A DNA stretch of 64,000 nucleotides from Corynebacterium genitalium ATCC 33030 (GTDB taxonomy: Bacteria > Actinomycetota > Actinomycetes > Mycobacteriales > Mycobacteriaceae), in the NCBI RefSeq assembly GCF_000143825.1, contig NZ_CM000961.1, forward strand, positions 1,633,448 through 1,697,447, written 5' to 3'. Each line of letters begins with the position of its first letter. Position 1 is the first letter of the stretch. The translations under genes were made by a program, and so were the position numbers. Below are positions 17,531 through 28,601 of this stretch, one piece after another. The notes beneath the pieces are model-generated. The model was given only the letters and a program-made list of their open reading frames with translations, made no database searches and was not told the DNA's origin.

Positions 17531-18787
17531 ATGAGCGACACCCTGCGACTGGATTCTATTGATCACGCCGTGGCAGCCATCGCCCGCGGTGGGGCGGTCG
17601 TGGTTGTCGACGATGAAGACCGTGAAAACGAGGGCGACCTCATCTTCGCAGCAGATCACGCAACGCCTGAGCTCGTTGCGTTCATGGTGCGCTATTCCTC
17701 CGGCTACATCTGCGTGTCCATGGAGGACTCCCGCGCCAGTGAACTGAACCTGCCGCCGATGGTGGCGCAGAACGAGGACGCACGCGGCACGGCCTATGCC
17801 GTGACCGTGGATGCGGCGACGGGAACGACGGGGATTTCAGCCCGCTCGCGCGCAGAGACGATCCGCCGGCTCGCCGACCCGAACTGTGGCCCGGAGGCGT
17901 TCACCCGACCCGGTCACATTGTTCCGCTGCGTGCCCGCGCCGGCGGGGTGCTCGCCCGCGACGGGCACACCGAGGCCGCTGTCGATCTTTCCCGCACGGC
18001 CGGCTGTGCGCCGGTGGGCGTGCTGTGCGAGATCGTGTCCGAAGACGACCCGACCGACATGGCGCGCGGGCCTGAACTGCGCCGCTTCGCCGACGAGCAC
18101 GGCCTACCAATGATCTCGATCGCGCAGCTCATTAAGTACCGTCGCCGCACCGAGCCAATGGTCGAGCGAGCAGCTACGACAACATTGCCCACTGATTACG
18201 GCGTGTTCACGGCGTACGGTTACCGCGCGCTTGTCGACGGCACCGAGCACGTCGCCCTCGTCGTCGGCGACGTCACCGAGGCGGGCGGGGACGACGAAGT
18301 GTTGGTCCGTGTCCACTCGGAGTGCCTGACGGGGGATGCGTTCTCCTCGACGCGTTGCGACTGCGGCCCGCAGCTGCACGAGTCCATGCGCCGGATCCAA
18401 GCCGCCGGGCGCGGTGTGATCGTGTACGTGCGCGGGCACGAGGGTCGCGGTATCGGACTGGTGGCCAAACTGCAGGCCTACCGTCTGCAGGACGACGGGC
18501 TCGATACCGTCGACGCGAACTTGGAGCAGGGTTTGCCGATCGACGCGCGGGAATACTCCGTTGCCGGCCACATCCTCGCCGATCTCGGCGTAGCCTCGGC
18601 GGAGGTGCTGTCCAACAACCCGGACAAGGTGGAGGCCTTGAGCGGTTTTGGACCTGTCATTGCCGGACGCACCCGCATTGAAATCGCCCCCTCCCACGAC
18701 AACATTTACTACCTGCGCACAAAGCGCGACCGGATGGGCCATGACCTGCCGCTGGTCACCGAATGGGAACGCACGCACGGTGTGTGA
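17531..18787 (+). CDS. ribBA: Bifunctional 3,4-dihydroxy-2-butanone-4-phosphate synthase / GTP cyclohydrolase II
   Basis: Supplies both precursors of riboflavin. The N-terminal RibB domain (about residues 1-200) has [19 protein letters not shown] and the acidic metal site, acting on ribulose 5-phosphate. The C-terminal RibA domain has the zinc ligands [16 protein letters not shown] and [10 protein letters not shown], acting on GTP. The 418-residue length is normal for the fusion. It starts 5 nt after ribE. Confidence 0.96.
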   Translation: MSDTLRLDSIDHAVAAIARGGAVVVVDDEDRENEGDLIFAADHATPELVAFMVRYSSGYICVSMEDSRASELNLPPMVAQNEDARGTAYAVTVDAATGTTGISARSRAETIRRLADPNCGPEAFTRPGHIVPLRARAGGVLARDGHTEAAVDLSRTAGCAPVGVLCEIVSEDDPTDMARGPELRRFADEHGLPMISIAQLIKYRRRTEPMVERAATTTLPTDYGVFTAYGYRALVDGTEHVALVVGDVTEAGGDDEVLVRVHSECLTGDAFSSTRCDCGPQLHESMRRIQAAGRGVIVYVRGHEGRGIGLVAKLQAYRLQDDGLDTVDANLEQGLPIDAREYSVAGHILADLGVASAEVLSNNPDKVEALSGFGPVIAGRTRIEIAPSHDNIYYLRTKRDRMGHDLPLVTEWERTHGV

Positions 18788-18827
18788 AGCTCTCATTCAC
18801 ACAGGCAAAAGAAGGGAAAGAAACCGT

Positions 18828-19319
18828 ATGGCTACGACCGGAGCGCCCCAGCTCGCACAGTTGAATGCCGAGGGAATGTCGGTGGCGGTGGTGGTGACGG
18901 AGTGGAACGCAGGCATCGTCGATAAGCTGCGCGACCGCGCCGTGACCGCCGCAGGCGACGCTGGCGCGAAGGTCGAAGTCTTTTCTGTCGCTGGCGCGCT
19001 GGAGCTGCCGGTTGTCGTGCAGGCGTGCGCGAAGCGTTTCGACGCCGTCGTCGCCCTCGGCTGCGTCATCCGAGGTGAAACGGCCCACTTCGATTATGTC
19101 TGCGATTCTGTGACGGAGGGCCTCACCCGGGTGGCGCTCGATGAGGAAGTGCCTGTGGGCAACGGTGTCCTCACCGTCGACAATGAGCAGCAAGCACTTG
19201 ACCGCGCCGGCGGCAAAGGCGCGAAGGAAGACAAGGGCGCAGAAGCTGTTGCTGCGGCGCTCGGTGCAGCTAAGACGCTGGCGCAGGTGCGCACATTTCC
19301 GCTTTTGGCCCGCGACTAG
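18828..19319 (+). CDS. ribH: 6,7-dimethyl-8-ribityllumazine synthase
   Basis: Condenses the RibD and RibB products to lumazine, the substrate of RibE. In 163 residues the motifs are EWNAGIVDKL, GALELPVVVQ and GCVIRGETAHFDYVC with the active-site His. ATG 18828 is preceded by GAAGGGAAAG as ribosome binding site, 40 nt after ribBA. It is the last riboflavin gene of the run. Confidence 0.96.
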   Translation: MATTGAPQLAQLNAEGMSVAVVVTEWNAGIVDKLRDRAVTAAGDAGAKVEVFSVAGALELPVVVQACAKRFDAVVALGCVIRGETAHFDYVCDSVTEGLTRVALDEEVPVGNGVLTVDNEQQALDRAGGKGAKEDKGAEAVAAALGAAKTLAQVRTFPLLARD

Positions 19320-19344
19320 CGCGAACACTAGGATAGCCAGTGAG

Positions 19345-19908
19345 ATGAGCCCTGACACCAGTTCCGACAGCCCCGAGATGACCAGCCCTGACAAGCGGGC
19401 GCCGTTGAGCGATGAGGAACTCGCATACTTCAACGCTCTTGACCCTCACGCCGTGACCTCGACGAAGCCGTGGGAGTTCGAAGCAACGTCTCCGGCACTC
19501 AAGCGCATTGCGGTGATCGCCATCGTGGTGATCATGGCTGTGCACATCTTCATGGGGGCAGTCGTCGACATCGAGTTCACAGGCGCCGCTATCACGACAC
19601 TGGACAAGCTCGCTTTCCCGGGCATCGGCCTGATTCTGTCCGCATTCACCTGGTGGGGCTTGTCGCGGCCACGTGTGCGGGCGAACGAGGACGGCGTGGA
19701 GGTGCGCAACATCATCGGCACACGCTTCTACCCGTGGGTGGTCATCTACGGTTTGGCATTCCCGCGTGGGTCGCGCATGGCGCGGTTGGAGTTGCCGGAG
19801 TTCGAATACGTGCCGCTGTGGGCGATCCAGTCCGCCGACAAAGAACGCGCTGTGGCTGCGGTGAAGGACTTCCGCGAGCTCGAAGCCCAGTACATGCCCG
19901 AGGACTAG
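19345..19908 (+). CDS. PH domain-containing membrane protein
   Basis: A 187-residue protein with a Ser/Asp-rich N-terminus, two hydrophobic segments (AVIAIVVIMAVHIFMGAVV and LAFPGIGLILSAFTWWGL) and a C-terminal bacterial PH-like domain (RVRANEDGVEVRNIIGTRFY, then WVVIYGLAFPRGS). Related actinobacterial proteins sit between ribH and uvrC. TAGGAT at 19329-19334 may be its -10 box, 10 nt before ATG 19345. Function not known. Confidence 0.75.
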   Translation: MSPDTSSDSPEMTSPDKRAPLSDEELAYFNALDPHAVTSTKPWEFEATSPALKRIAVIAIVVIMAVHIFMGAVVDIEFTGAAITTLDKLAFPGIGLILSAFTWWGLSRPRVRANEDGVEVRNIIGTRFYPWVVIYGLAFPRGSRMARLELPEFEYVPLWAIQSADKERAVAAVKDFRELEAQYMPED

Positions 19909-21990
19909 ATGGCTAACCCAGAGTCCTACCGCCCGGCACCGGGAACAATCCCCACTGATCCGGGCGTCTACAAATTCCGTGACGGCGCCGGCCGCGTCGT
20001 CTACGTGGGCAAGGCGAAGAACCTGCGCTCCCGGCTGAACAACTACTTCCAGCCGCCGCAAACGCTCCACCCGCGCACGCGTCAGATGGTCTTCACGGCT
20101 GCCAAGGTCGAGTGGACGGTCGTAGCCAGCGAGGTCGAGGCGCTGCAGCTCGAATACACGTGGATCAAACGGTACGACCCGTGGTTCAACGTCATGTACC
20201 GCGACGACAAGACCTACCCAATGCTCGCGGTGAGCGTGGGGGAGAAGTACCCGCGGGCATTCTTCTACCGCGGTCCGCGCCGCAAAGGCGTGCGTTACTT
20301 CGGCCCCTTCTCGCATGCGTGGGCGGTGCGCGAAACCCTCGACCTGCTCACGCGCGTGTTCCCGATTCGCACGTGCTCCAACGGCGTGTACAACCGGCAC
20401 GAGCAGCTGGGGCGGCCGTGCCTACTGGGGTACATCGACAAATGCTCAGCGCCGTGCGTGTCGCGCGTGAGCGAGCCGGAGTACGACGACATTGTGAACG
20501 GCTTCATGGGCTTCATGTCCGGCCGCACCGATGCCGTAGTGAAGGGTCTCACCTCCCAGATGATGGAGGCGAGCGAGAACCTCGAGTTCGAAAAAGCCGC
20601 CCGGCTGCGCGACGATCTGGGCGCCGTGAACAAAGTGATGGAGAAGCAGACGGTCGTGCTGTCCATCGACACTGATGCGGATGTCATCGCCTTCGACACC
20701 GACGAGCTCGAGGCCGCCGTGCAGATCTTCACCGTCCGCGACGGGCGCATCCGTTCCCAACGCGGGTGGGTCGTGGAGAAGACCGGTGATGAGCCGGGCT
20801 CCATGGAGCGTCTCGACGAAGGCCAGGACGACCCCGCCCTGCCCGTCCTCATGCAGAACTTCCTCGTGCAGTACTACTCCGATGCCGTTGAGCGGATGGA
20901 GCAGGAGCAAGCTGAAGACGAGCGTTTGGCTGCGAAAAAAGTCCGCCGCCGCGGCGTGGACCAAGAGTCGCGCGCACAGGTGAAGCCGCCAATGCCGGTG
21001 CCGCGTGAGATCCTCGTGGAGGTCATGCCGGCGGAGGCGGAGGAGACCCAGGCTCTGCTGGAGAAGTTGCGCGGCGGGCCAGTGTCATTTCGCGTGCCGC
21101 AGCGCGGCGACAAGAAGTCTCTCATGGAGACCGTGCACCGCAACGCGAAGGAGTCACTGCGCCAGCACAAGCTCAAGCGCGTCGGCGACCTCACTGCGCG
21201 CTCCCAGGCGTTGCAGGACATTCAAGACGCGTTGATGATGGACGAGGCCCCGTTGCGCATTGAGTGCACCGATATCTCCCACATCCAGGGCACTGATGTC
21301 GTGGCGTCTCTCGTCGTCTTCGAAGACGGACTGCCCAAAAAGGCGGACTACCGCCGCTACCGCATCAAGGAAGCCGCGGGCGACGGGCGTTCGGATGACG
21401 TCGGCTCCATTGCGGAAGTCACCCGCCGCCGCTTCAAGCGCCACAACGAAGATAAGCTGGCCAACCCGGAAGAAAGCGACCAGGTCTTCGACGACGAAGA
21501 AGACTCAGCAGTGGAATCCACAGGCAACAAGCGCTTCGCCTACCCGCCGCAGCTGTTCATCGTCGACGGCGGCAAGCCGCAGGTCAACGCCGCCCAAGCG
21601 GTGTTCGATGAGTTGGGCATTGTAGACGTCACTCTCATCGGCCTGGCCAAGCGCCTCGAGGAAGTGTGGGTGCCCGACGACGACGAACCGCTCATCCTCC
21701 CGCGCAACTCCGAGGGCATGTACCTGCTGCAGCAGATCCGCGACGAAGCCCACCGCTTCGCCATTACCTACCACCGGCAGCAGCGGTCGAAGCGAATGCG
21801 GGCGTCTGCCCTCGACGGTATCCCCGGCCTCGGCCCAGCCCGCCGCAGCGACTTGGTGAAGCACTTCGGCAGTGTGAAGAAGCTCAAAGCAGCCAGCGCC
21901 GAAGAGATTGAGGAAGTGCCGGGAATCGGCCCGAAACTGGCGGAGACGGTGTGGCAGCATTTGCGCAAGGATCCGTCGTCAAGCGAATAG
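19909..21990 (+). CDS. uvrC: Excinuclease ABC subunit C
   Basis: Makes the two incisions in nucleotide excision repair, working with UvrA and UvrB. The N-terminal GIY-YIG nuclease reads [20 protein letters not shown]; a UVR UvrB-binding segment ([14 protein letters not shown]) follows; the RNase H-like second nuclease shows [20 protein letters not shown] and [13 protein letters not shown]; tandem helix-hairpin-helix motifs close the protein ([15 protein letters not shown] and [10 protein letters not shown]). It has 693 residues. An acidic insert (about residues 515-540) is the only oddity. ATG 19909 follows the previous stop codon directly. Confidence 0.97.
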   Translation: MANPESYRPAPGTIPTDPGVYKFRDGAGRVVYVGKAKNLRSRLNNYFQPPQTLHPRTRQMVFTAAKVEWTVVASEVEALQLEYTWIKRYDPWFNVMYRDDKTYPMLAVSVGEKYPRAFFYRGPRRKGVRYFGPFSHAWAVRETLDLLTRVFPIRTCSNGVYNRHEQLGRPCLLGYIDKCSAPCVSRVSEPEYDDIVNGFMGFMSGRTDAVVKGLTSQMMEASENLEFEKAARLRDDLGAVNKVMEKQTVVLSIDTDADVIAFDTDELEAAVQIFTVRDGRIRSQRGWVVEKTGDEPGSMERLDEGQDDPALPVLMQNFLVQYYSDAVERMEQEQAEDERLAAKKVRRRGVDQESRAQVKPPMPVPREILVEVMPAEAEETQALLEKLRGGPVSFRVPQRGDKKSLMETVHRNAKESLRQHKLKRVGDLTARSQALQDIQDALMMDEAPLRIECTDISHIQGTDVVASLVVFEDGLPKKADYRRYRIKEAAGDGRSDDVGSIAEVTRRRFKRHNEDKLANPEESDQVFDDEEDSAVESTGNKRFAYPPQLFIVDGGKPQVNAAQAVFDELGIVDVTLIGLAKRLEEVWVPDDDEPLILPRNSEGMYLLQQIRDEAHRFAITYHRQQRSKRMRASALDGIPGLGPARRSDLVKHFGSVKKLKAASAEEIEEVPGIGPKLAETVWQHLRKDPSSSE

Positions 21991-21992
21991 CT

Positions 21993-21998
21993 TAAAAT
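21993..21998 (+). promoter_or_regulatory. Probable -10 element of rapZ, leaderless type
   Basis: TAAAAT is followed by 7 nt and ATG 22006. The alternative ATG 21997 overlaps this hexamer, so it is unlikely to be the start. Confidence 0.55.
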
Positions 21999-22005
21999 GG
22001 TGTCC

Positions 22006-22875
22006 ATGGCATCTGAACTGCGACCAGTGATCATCACCGGCATGTCCGGCGGAGGGCTGTCCTCGGCGGCGCGCGTCTTCGAGGACAAGGGGTACTTCGT
22101 CTCCCAGAACCTGCCGCCGCAGCTGATCATCGAGCTGATGGACCTCGCGGCGGAGAAGAGCTCGCCCGTGGACAAGCTCGCCGTGGTGACAGATGTGCGC
22201 GCCCGCATCTTCAAGGGTTCGCTCATGGACGTCATTGACAAGGCGCACGAACGCGGTTACAACCCCTTCGTGCTCTTCCTCGAGGCCCGGGATGATGTGC
22301 TGATCAAGCGGTTCGACAGTGTGCGCCGCACCCACCCGCTGCAGGACGACAATCCGCTGCATGTCGGGATCACCCGCGAGCGGGCAGAGTTGGCGCGCGT
22401 GCGTCAGGCAGCAGACGTGATCATTGACTCGTCCAACCTGTCCATCCACGATCTGCGCCGCGCCATCGAAGCGTCTGTCGGTGACCTGGATTCAACGAAG
22501 CAGCACGTGACCATTGAATCCTTCGGTTTCAAGCATGGCTCGCCGCGCGACGCGGACCTTGTGTTCGATGTGCGCTTTCTGCCGAACCCGTACTGGATCG
22601 AGGAGCTGCGTGATTTCCGCGGTATTGATGCCCCTGTCAGCGATTATGTGCTGTCGCGGCCAGGCGCTGATGAGTTCGTCGACGGTGTGGTGAACCTGCT
22701 CAGCTCCATGATGGCTGGTTACAAGCACGAGGGCAAAGACTTCGTCACCGTGGGTATTGGTTGCACCGGTGGGCATCACCGATCTGTCGCGGTGTCGGAA
22801 GAGATCGGTCGGCGGTTGAATGAGCGCGGCGATGTCGGCGTGTCCGTCATGCACCGCGACCTCAACCGGAACTAA
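22006..22875 (+). CDS. rapZ: RapZ/YvcJ-family nucleotide-binding protein
   Basis: A P-loop protein of the RapZ family (289 residues from ATG 22006). The N-terminal P-loop reads GMSGGGLS, and the C-terminal domain has the conserved [18 protein letters not shown]. In E. coli RapZ steers degradation of the small RNA GlmZ; in Gram-positives YvcJ is a GTPase/ATPase of unclear function. The P-loop lacks the usual Lys or Arg before Ser, having Leu, so nucleotide hydrolysis is uncertain. It belongs to the conserved rapZ-yvcK-whiA cluster. Confidence 0.92.
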   Translation: MASELRPVIITGMSGGGLSSAARVFEDKGYFVSQNLPPQLIIELMDLAAEKSSPVDKLAVVTDVRARIFKGSLMDVIDKAHERGYNPFVLFLEARDDVLIKRFDSVRRTHPLQDDNPLHVGITRERAELARVRQAADVIIDSSNLSIHDLRRAIEASVGDLDSTKQHVTIESFGFKHGSPRDADLVFDVRFLPNPYWIEELRDFRGIDAPVSDYVLSRPGADEFVDGVVNLLSSMMAGYKHEGKDFVTVGIGCTGGHHRSVAVSEEIGRRLNERGDVGVSVMHRDLNRN

Positions 22876-22906
22876 ACGCCACGCTAGGAAAGAGGAGATC
22901 ACTCCC

Positions 22907-23917
22907 ATGACCGAACATCGCGATGTTCTCAGCGTGGCTAGCTTAGGCGGCGGTCACGGCCTGCACCAGACATTGCTCGCCGCGCGCGAGATTGCGGGGG
23001 CACAGCTTGGCGACGGCTGCAGCCCCGAGACCTGCCGCGTCAACGCGATCGTCACCGTCGCCGACGACGGCGGCTCCTCGGGTCGCCTGCGCCGCGAATT
23101 GTCCATTGTGCCGCCGGGCGACCTGCGCATGGCGATGGCCGCGCTGACACCGCCCACCGAAGAAGGCGCAGTGTGGAAGAAGGTGCTGCAGCATCGTTTC
23201 GGCGGAAACGGCGCCATGGCGGGGCACGCCGTGGGCAACCTGATGATCGCCGGCATGACCGAAGCCTCCGACGACATTCAGCTCGCCTTGGACACCGTGG
23301 GGTCATGGACAGACAGCACTGGGCGCGTTCTGCCGGTTGCGCTGCAGCCGCTCGACATCGAGGCTGAGGTCGCCGGGCTTGACGACGACTTCCGTGTCCT
23401 CCGCGCCGTGCGCGGGCAGGTGGCTGTGGCGACGACACCGGGCTCCGTCAGGCGTGTGCGCTTGATCCCAGAGGAGCCTGCGGCGAACCCTGCCGCGATC
23501 GACGCCATCATGAGCGCCGACGTGGTCACCATTGGTCCAGGCTCGTGGTTCTCGTCGGTGATCCCGCACCTGCTGGTTCCGGAGATCGTCGAGGCGCTAC
23601 GCAATACTCCAGCCAAGGTCGTCGTCATCCTCAACCTGTCGCCGGAGCAGGGGGAGACCCCTGGCTTCACCACCGAACGCCACATCCATGTGTTCAACCA
23701 GCACGCCCCGGAGTTAAAGGTGGACTACTTCCTCGCCGACTCCAATATTCAGCTCTCGCCAGGAGAGCGTTCCTACCTTGAACGGGCGGCAGAAGGCGCC
23801 GGTGCTGCGATCACTTTCGCCGACATGTGTGAGCGCGACGAGGAAAACCAGTGCACGAACAGGCACGATCCGGAGAAACTTGCAGCTGCCATCACTTCGC
23901 TGCTGCGCGGAAACTAA
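22907..23917 (+). CDS. yvcK: YvcK/CuvA-family protein
   Basis: A UDP-sugar-binding family protein (336 residues) needed in several Gram-positives for growth on gluconeogenic carbon and for cell wall integrity. Visible motifs are SLGGGHGLHQTLLAAR at the N-terminus, VTVADDGGSSGRLRRE, and DVVTIGPGSWFSSVIPHLL. AGAGGAG before ATG 22907 serves as ribosome binding site. It lies 31 nt after rapZ. In mycobacteria the homologue CuvA is phosphorylated by PknA/B; I cannot judge that here. Confidence 0.92.
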   Translation: MTEHRDVLSVASLGGGHGLHQTLLAAREIAGAQLGDGCSPETCRVNAIVTVADDGGSSGRLRRELSIVPPGDLRMAMAALTPPTEEGAVWKKVLQHRFGGNGAMAGHAVGNLMIAGMTEASDDIQLALDTVGSWTDSTGRVLPVALQPLDIEAEVAGLDDDFRVLRAVRGQVAVATTPGSVRRVRLIPEEPAANPAAIDAIMSADVVTIGPGSWFSSVIPHLLVPEIVEALRNTPAKVVVILNLSPEQGETPGFTTERHIHVFNQHAPELKVDYFLADSNIQLSPGERSYLERAAEGAGAAITFADMCERDEENQCTNRHDPEKLAAAITSLLRGN

Positions 23918-23963
23918 GCTTTTGGGGAGATTGTCCCCATCCGACACGAAGAGAGGCGACACG

Positions 23964-24935
23964 GTGGCATTGACAGCACAGGTCAAAGATGAGCTGTTGG
24001 GTGTGAACCCCTCCAGCACTGACGCGCGCATTGCCGAAGCAACCGCGATGCTGCGCGTCGCCGGAGAATTCGACCAGGGGCTGCGCGGCATTGAGTTGCG
24101 CGCCGATTTCGCGGAACGCTCCGTCGCCGACCACTTGGCCGCCACCATCCGCGACGTGTGTGACGTGAAAGTCGACGTGACGTCCTCTTCGCCGGGGAGC
24201 CAATCCCGCGACGTGCGCTACGAGGTCAAGGTCACCGACGGTGCCCGCGATGTCATCCGCCGCTTCCGATTGGTCACCGCATCCGGACACCCCGTGGTGG
24301 GCTTACCGCGCCACATCATCTCCGGCACCATCGCAGAGGTGGAAGCAGCGTGGCGCGGGGCCTTCCTGGCGCGCGGCTCGCTCACCGAACCCGGCCGCAC
24401 CTCAGCGCTGGAGGTCGTCTGCCCGCGCCAGGAGACAGCACTGGCGCTGGTGGGGCTCGCCCGCCGCCTGTCCGTCGCTGCGAAGACGAAGGAGACGCGC
24501 GGCACCGAGCGCGTCTATCTGCGCGACGGCGACGCGATCGGGATTCTGCTCTCCCGCATGGGCGCACCCCGCGTGCGCCTCGAGTGGGACGAGAAGCGCA
24601 AGAAGCGCCAAGCGAAGCAGTCCGCTAGCCACCACGCCAATTTCGACGACGCGAACCAGCGCCGTTCAGCCCAAGCTGCCGCAGCCGCGGCTGCCCGCGT
24701 CGACCGAGCGATGTCGATCCTCGGCGACGACGTGCCGGAACACCTTGCCGACGCTGGCTATCTACGCGTCAAACACCGTCACGCGTCGCTGGAGGAACTC
24801 GGCCGTCTCGCGGACCCGCAGATGACCAAAGATGCTGTCGCCGGCCGCATCCGCCGCCTGCTGTCGTTGGCCGACAAGCGGGCGAAAGAGCTGGGGATTC
24901 CCGACACAAATGCCGCCGTCGCTGAGGACAGTTAG
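23964..24935 (+). CDS. whiA: WhiA-family DNA-binding regulator
   Basis: A 323-residue WhiA protein, which combines a degenerate homing-endonuclease (LAGLIDADG-like) domain with a C-terminal helix-turn-helix. The N-terminus is ALTAQVKDELLGV; the degenerate domain shows AAWRGAFLARGSLTEP; the C-terminus has the HTH-like LADPQMTKDAVAGRIRRLLS. The start is GTG 23964 with GAGAGG upstream. WhiA controls sporulation septation in Streptomyces and cell division elsewhere. The middle region (about 215-245) is rich in Lys, Arg and Ala. Confidence 0.94.
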   Translation: MALTAQVKDELLGVNPSSTDARIAEATAMLRVAGEFDQGLRGIELRADFAERSVADHLAATIRDVCDVKVDVTSSSPGSQSRDVRYEVKVTDGARDVIRRFRLVTASGHPVVGLPRHIISGTIAEVEAAWRGAFLARGSLTEPGRTSALEVVCPRQETALALVGLARRLSVAAKTKETRGTERVYLRDGDAIGILLSRMGAPRVRLEWDEKRKKRQAKQSASHHANFDDANQRRSAQAAAAAAARVDRAMSILGDDVPEHLADAGYLRVKHRHASLEELGRLADPQMTKDAVAGRIRRLLSLADKRAKELGIPDTNAAVAEDS

Positions 24936-24974
24936 AGCCGCGGAAAAGCACCTGCAGGGGTGCCTGCAATTCTC

Positions 24975-24980
24975 TACACT
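24975..24980 (+). promoter_or_regulatory. Probable -10 element of the gap operon
   Basis: TACACT lies 55 nt upstream of GTG 25036, in the 100-nt gap after whiA. The -35 region is weak by eye. This is the only good -10 match in the gap and would drive gap-pgk-tpiA. Confidence 0.4.
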
Positions 24981-24990
24981 TGGGTGATGA

Positions 24991-26046
<1,056 letters not shown>

Positions 26047-26079
26047 GCAGGGGCGCGCACCCCGTGCGTCCCTAGCTTG

Positions 26080-26113
26080 AAGCCCGGGGGAGTGCTCACT
26101 CCTTCCCGGGCTT
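26080..26113 (+). terminator. Strong hairpin between gap and pgk
   Basis: A nearly continuous stem: AAGCCCGGG (26080-26088) pairs with CCCGGGCTT (26105-26113), and GGAGTG pairs with CACTCC inside it, with a TT bulge. Only TTTC follows, not a T-run, so this may be a partial terminator or an mRNA-stabilising or processing element that sets the gap to pgk ratio. Confidence 0.6.
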
Positions 26114-26150
26114 TCACTTACGCTGACACACTTTCAAGGAGATCAAAACC

Positions 26151-27371
26151 ATGGCTGTACGTTCCATCGATGAGCTGCTCAAGGAGGGCGTCGACGGCCG
26201 CCACGTGCTCGTGCGCTCCGATTTCAACGTCCCGCTCGACGACGACGGCAACATCACCGACGCAGGGCGTATCGACGCATCTCTGCCCACCATCCAGGCG
26301 CTTATCGACGGTGGCGCCAAGGTCATCCTCACCGCCCACCTGGGCCGCCCGAAGGGTGAGGTGAACCCGAAGTACTCCCTCAAGCCGGTCGCTGAGGCTT
26401 TGTCCGAGCGCCTGGGCCAGTACGTCGCACTCGCATCTGATGTGACGGGCGAGGACGCGCATGAGCGTGCCAACGGCCTGTCCGAGGGCGATGTGCTGCT
26501 CGTCGAGAACGTGCGCTTCGATGCCCGCGAAACCTCCAAGGATGAGTCTGAGCGTGAGAGCTTCGCCGACGAGCTCGCAGCTCTCGCTGCTGATGACGGT
26601 GCGTTTGTTTCCGACGGTTTCGGTGTGGTGCACCGCGCGCAGGCCTCGGTGTACGACGTGGCCAAGCGATTGCCTGCATACGCCGGCTACCTCGTCCAGG
26701 ACGAAGTGGACAAGCTCGCCGCGATCAAGGACAACCCGACCGCCCCGTACATCGTCGTGCTCGGCGGCTCGAAGGTCTCTGACAAGCTCGGTGTGATCGA
26801 GGCGCTGGCAGAGAAGGCCGATCACGTCATCATCGGTGGCGGCATGTGCTACACCTTCCTCACTGCTCAGGGGCACAACACCCAGGAGTCTCTGCTCCAG
26901 GAGGAGATGGTGGACACTTGCAAGGAGCTCATTGAGAAGTACGGCGACAAGATCGTCCTCCCGGTCGACCTGGTGGCCGCTTCCGAGTTCGACAACGACG
27001 CTGAGCGCAAGACCGTCGACCTCGACGGCATCCCGGAGGGCTGGCTCTCCCTCGACATCGGCCCCGAGACTGCTAAGAAGTACGCAGAGATCATCGCCGA
27101 CTCCAAGACCGTGTTCTGGAACGGCCCGATGGGTGTCTTCGAGAAGCCGAACTTTGCCGACGGCACCCGCGCTGTCGCACAGGCGATGATTGACGCTACC
27201 GCCAATAACGGCTCTTTCACGGTCGTCGGCGGCGGCGACTCCGCAGCGTCGGTACGCGTGCTCGGCCTTGACGAGGACGGCTTCTCTCACATTTCCACCG
27301 GCGGCGGCGCTTCTCTCGAGCTCGTCGAGGGCAAGGAACTGCCCGGCGTCTCCGTCCTTGAGCAGAACTAA
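26151..27371 (+). CDS. pgk: Phosphoglycerate kinase
   Basis: Transfers phosphate from 1,3-bisphosphoglycerate to ADP. The 406 residues show [31 protein letters not shown], the nucleotide-binding [11 protein letters not shown] and the terminal [18 protein letters not shown]. The ribosome binding site is AAGGAG before ATG 26151. It follows gap by 104 nt, which include a strong hairpin. Confidence 0.97.
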   Translation: MAVRSIDELLKEGVDGRHVLVRSDFNVPLDDDGNITDAGRIDASLPTIQALIDGGAKVILTAHLGRPKGEVNPKYSLKPVAEALSERLGQYVALASDVTGEDAHERANGLSEGDVLLVENVRFDARETSKDESERESFADELAALAADDGAFVSDGFGVVHRAQASVYDVAKRLPAYAGYLVQDEVDKLAAIKDNPTAPYIVVLGGSKVSDKLGVIEALAEKADHVIIGGGMCYTFLTAQGHNTQESLLQEEMVDTCKELIEKYGDKIVLPVDLVAASEFDNDAERKTVDLDGIPEGWLSLDIGPETAKKYAEIIADSKTVFWNGPMGVFEKPNFADGTRAVAQAMIDATANNGSFTVVGGGDSAASVRVLGLDEDGFSHISTGGGASLELVEGKELPGVSVLEQN

Positions 27372-27405
27372 GCGGACCAACGGATAAGCCGAAAGGAAGA
27401 TTTTC

Positions 27406-28197
27406 ATGGCACGTAAGCCCCTTATCGCTGGCAACTGGAAGATGAACCACGACCACCTCGAGGCGATCTCCCAGGCGCAGCGTCTCGCCTTCGCACTGCC
27501 GAAGGACTACTACGAGGACGTTGATGTCGCACTGACCGTCCCGTTCACCGACCTGCGTTCCCTGCAGACGCTCGTCCAGGGCGACAACCTGCAGATCACT
27601 TACGGTGCGCAGGATGTATCCGCACACGAGTCCGGCGCCTACACCGGTGAGATCTCCGCGCCGATGCTGGCCAAACTGGACTGCACGTGGGTTGTCGTCG
27701 GTCACTCCGAGCGCCGCGAGTACCACGCCGAGTCCAATGAGCTCGTCTCCCAGAAGGCGAAGGCCGCACTGTCCCAGGGCGTCACGCCGATCATTTGCGT
27801 CGGTGAGCAGCTCGATGTGCGCGAGGCAGGGGACCACGTGAACTTCGTGGTCGAGCAGACCCGCGAGTCCCTGGCCGAGCTGGAGACCTCCCAGCTGTCC
27901 GAGATCGTCATTGCGTACGAGCCGGTCTGGGCTATCGGAACCGGGAAGAGCGCATCCGCTGAAGATGCTCAGGAGATCTGCAAAGCTATCCGCGGTCTGA
28001 TCGCCGAACTCGCAGGGGATGAGGTCGCAGCCGGCATCCGTATCCTGTACGGCGGCTCGGTCAAGACCGACACGATTGCCGACATCATCGGCCAGCCGGA
28101 TGTTGACGGCGGTCTGGTCGGCGGCGCATCGCTCGACGGCGAGGACTTTGCCAAGCTCGTTGCAGCCGCTGGCGACGCAGTCCGCGCCCAGGCATAA
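27406..28197 (+). CDS. tpiA: Triosephosphate isomerase
   Basis: Interconverts dihydroxyacetone phosphate and glyceraldehyde 3-phosphate. The 263-residue barrel has NWKMNHDH (substrate Lys), [10 protein letters not shown] (catalytic His), [11 protein letters not shown] (catalytic Glu) and [19 protein letters not shown] ribosome binding site precedes ATG 27406. It is the third gene of the glycolytic operon. In C. glutamicum ppc follows; here secG does. Confidence 0.97.
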   Translation: MARKPLIAGNWKMNHDHLEAISQAQRLAFALPKDYYEDVDVALTVPFTDLRSLQTLVQGDNLQITYGAQDVSAHESGAYTGEISAPMLAKLDCTWVVVGHSERREYHAESNELVSQKAKAALSQGVTPIICVGEQLDVREAGDHVNFVVEQTRESLAELETSQLSEIVIAYEPVWAIGTGKSASAEDAQEICKAIRGLIAELAGDEVAAGIRILYGGSVKTDTIADIIGQPDVDGGLVGGASLDGEDFAKLVAAAGDAVRAQA

Positions 28198-28209
28198 ACG
28201 GGTACCGAA

Positions 28210-28255
28210 CACCAGCACCGTGCGCGCCGATTCAGAGCGTGGCACCGTGCTGGTG
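28210..28255 (+). other. Long hairpin between tpiA and secG
   Basis: CACCAGCACCGTGC (28210-28223) pairs with GCACCGTGCTGGTG (28242-28255) at 13 of 14 positions around an 18-nt loop. No T-run follows, so it is not a classical terminator. A 10-bp palindrome, CGGTTAACCG, lies just downstream at 28267-28276. The hairpin may protect the 3' end of the glycolytic mRNA. Confidence 0.5.
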
Positions 28256-28302
28256 TAACATGTGAACGGTTAACCGCACCCAACTTCGGAGGCACACACC
28301 CC

Positions 28303-28539
28303 ATGACGCTGGCTCTTCAGATCATCCTGGTCATCACCTCGCTTTTGATGACTATTTTGGTCCTGCTCCACAGGGGCAAAGGCGGCGGCTTGTCCTCCCT
28401 GTTCGGTGGCGGCGTTCAGGCGAACTTGTCCGGTTCGACCGTGGTGGAGAAGAACCTCAACCGCTACACCGTGGCAGTCGCGATCATCTGGATCGTCTGC
28501 ATCATCGCGCTCCTTCTGATTCAGGCGTACGGGCTGTAA
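28303..28539 (+). CDS. secG: Protein translocase subunit SecG
   Basis: A 78-residue membrane subunit that assists SecYE in protein export. Two hydrophobic segments (LQIILVITSLLMTILVLL and AVAIIWIVCIIALLLIQ) flank the cytoplasmic loop GKGGGLSSLFGGG, which is the family signature. GGAGG precedes ATG 28303. secG commonly follows the glycolytic cluster in actinobacteria. Confidence 0.94.
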   Translation: MTLALQIILVITSLLMTILVLLHRGKGGGLSSLFGGGVQANLSGSTVVEKNLNRYTVAVAIIWIVCIIALLLIQAYGL

Positions 28540-28560
28540 GCAGTCCGACAACCGCACGAA

Positions 28561-28588
28561 AAAAGGCCGGGAATGATCCCGGCCTTTT
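28561..28588. terminator. Bidirectional intrinsic terminator between secG and pgl
   Basis: A perfect 12-bp stem AAAAGGCCGGGA / TCCCGGCCTTTT with an ATGA loop. T-runs occur downstream on both strands. It ends the rightward glycolysis-secG transcript and the leftward pentose phosphate transcript. Confidence 0.92.
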
Positions 28589-28601
28589 CTGCTGTCTGCG
28601 C

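Noticed and set aside
21997..22006. ATG 21997 as rapZ start
   Set aside because: This ATG overlaps the TAAAAT hexamer, while ATG 22006 lies at the recurrent 7-nt spacing and begins the conserved sequence just as well.
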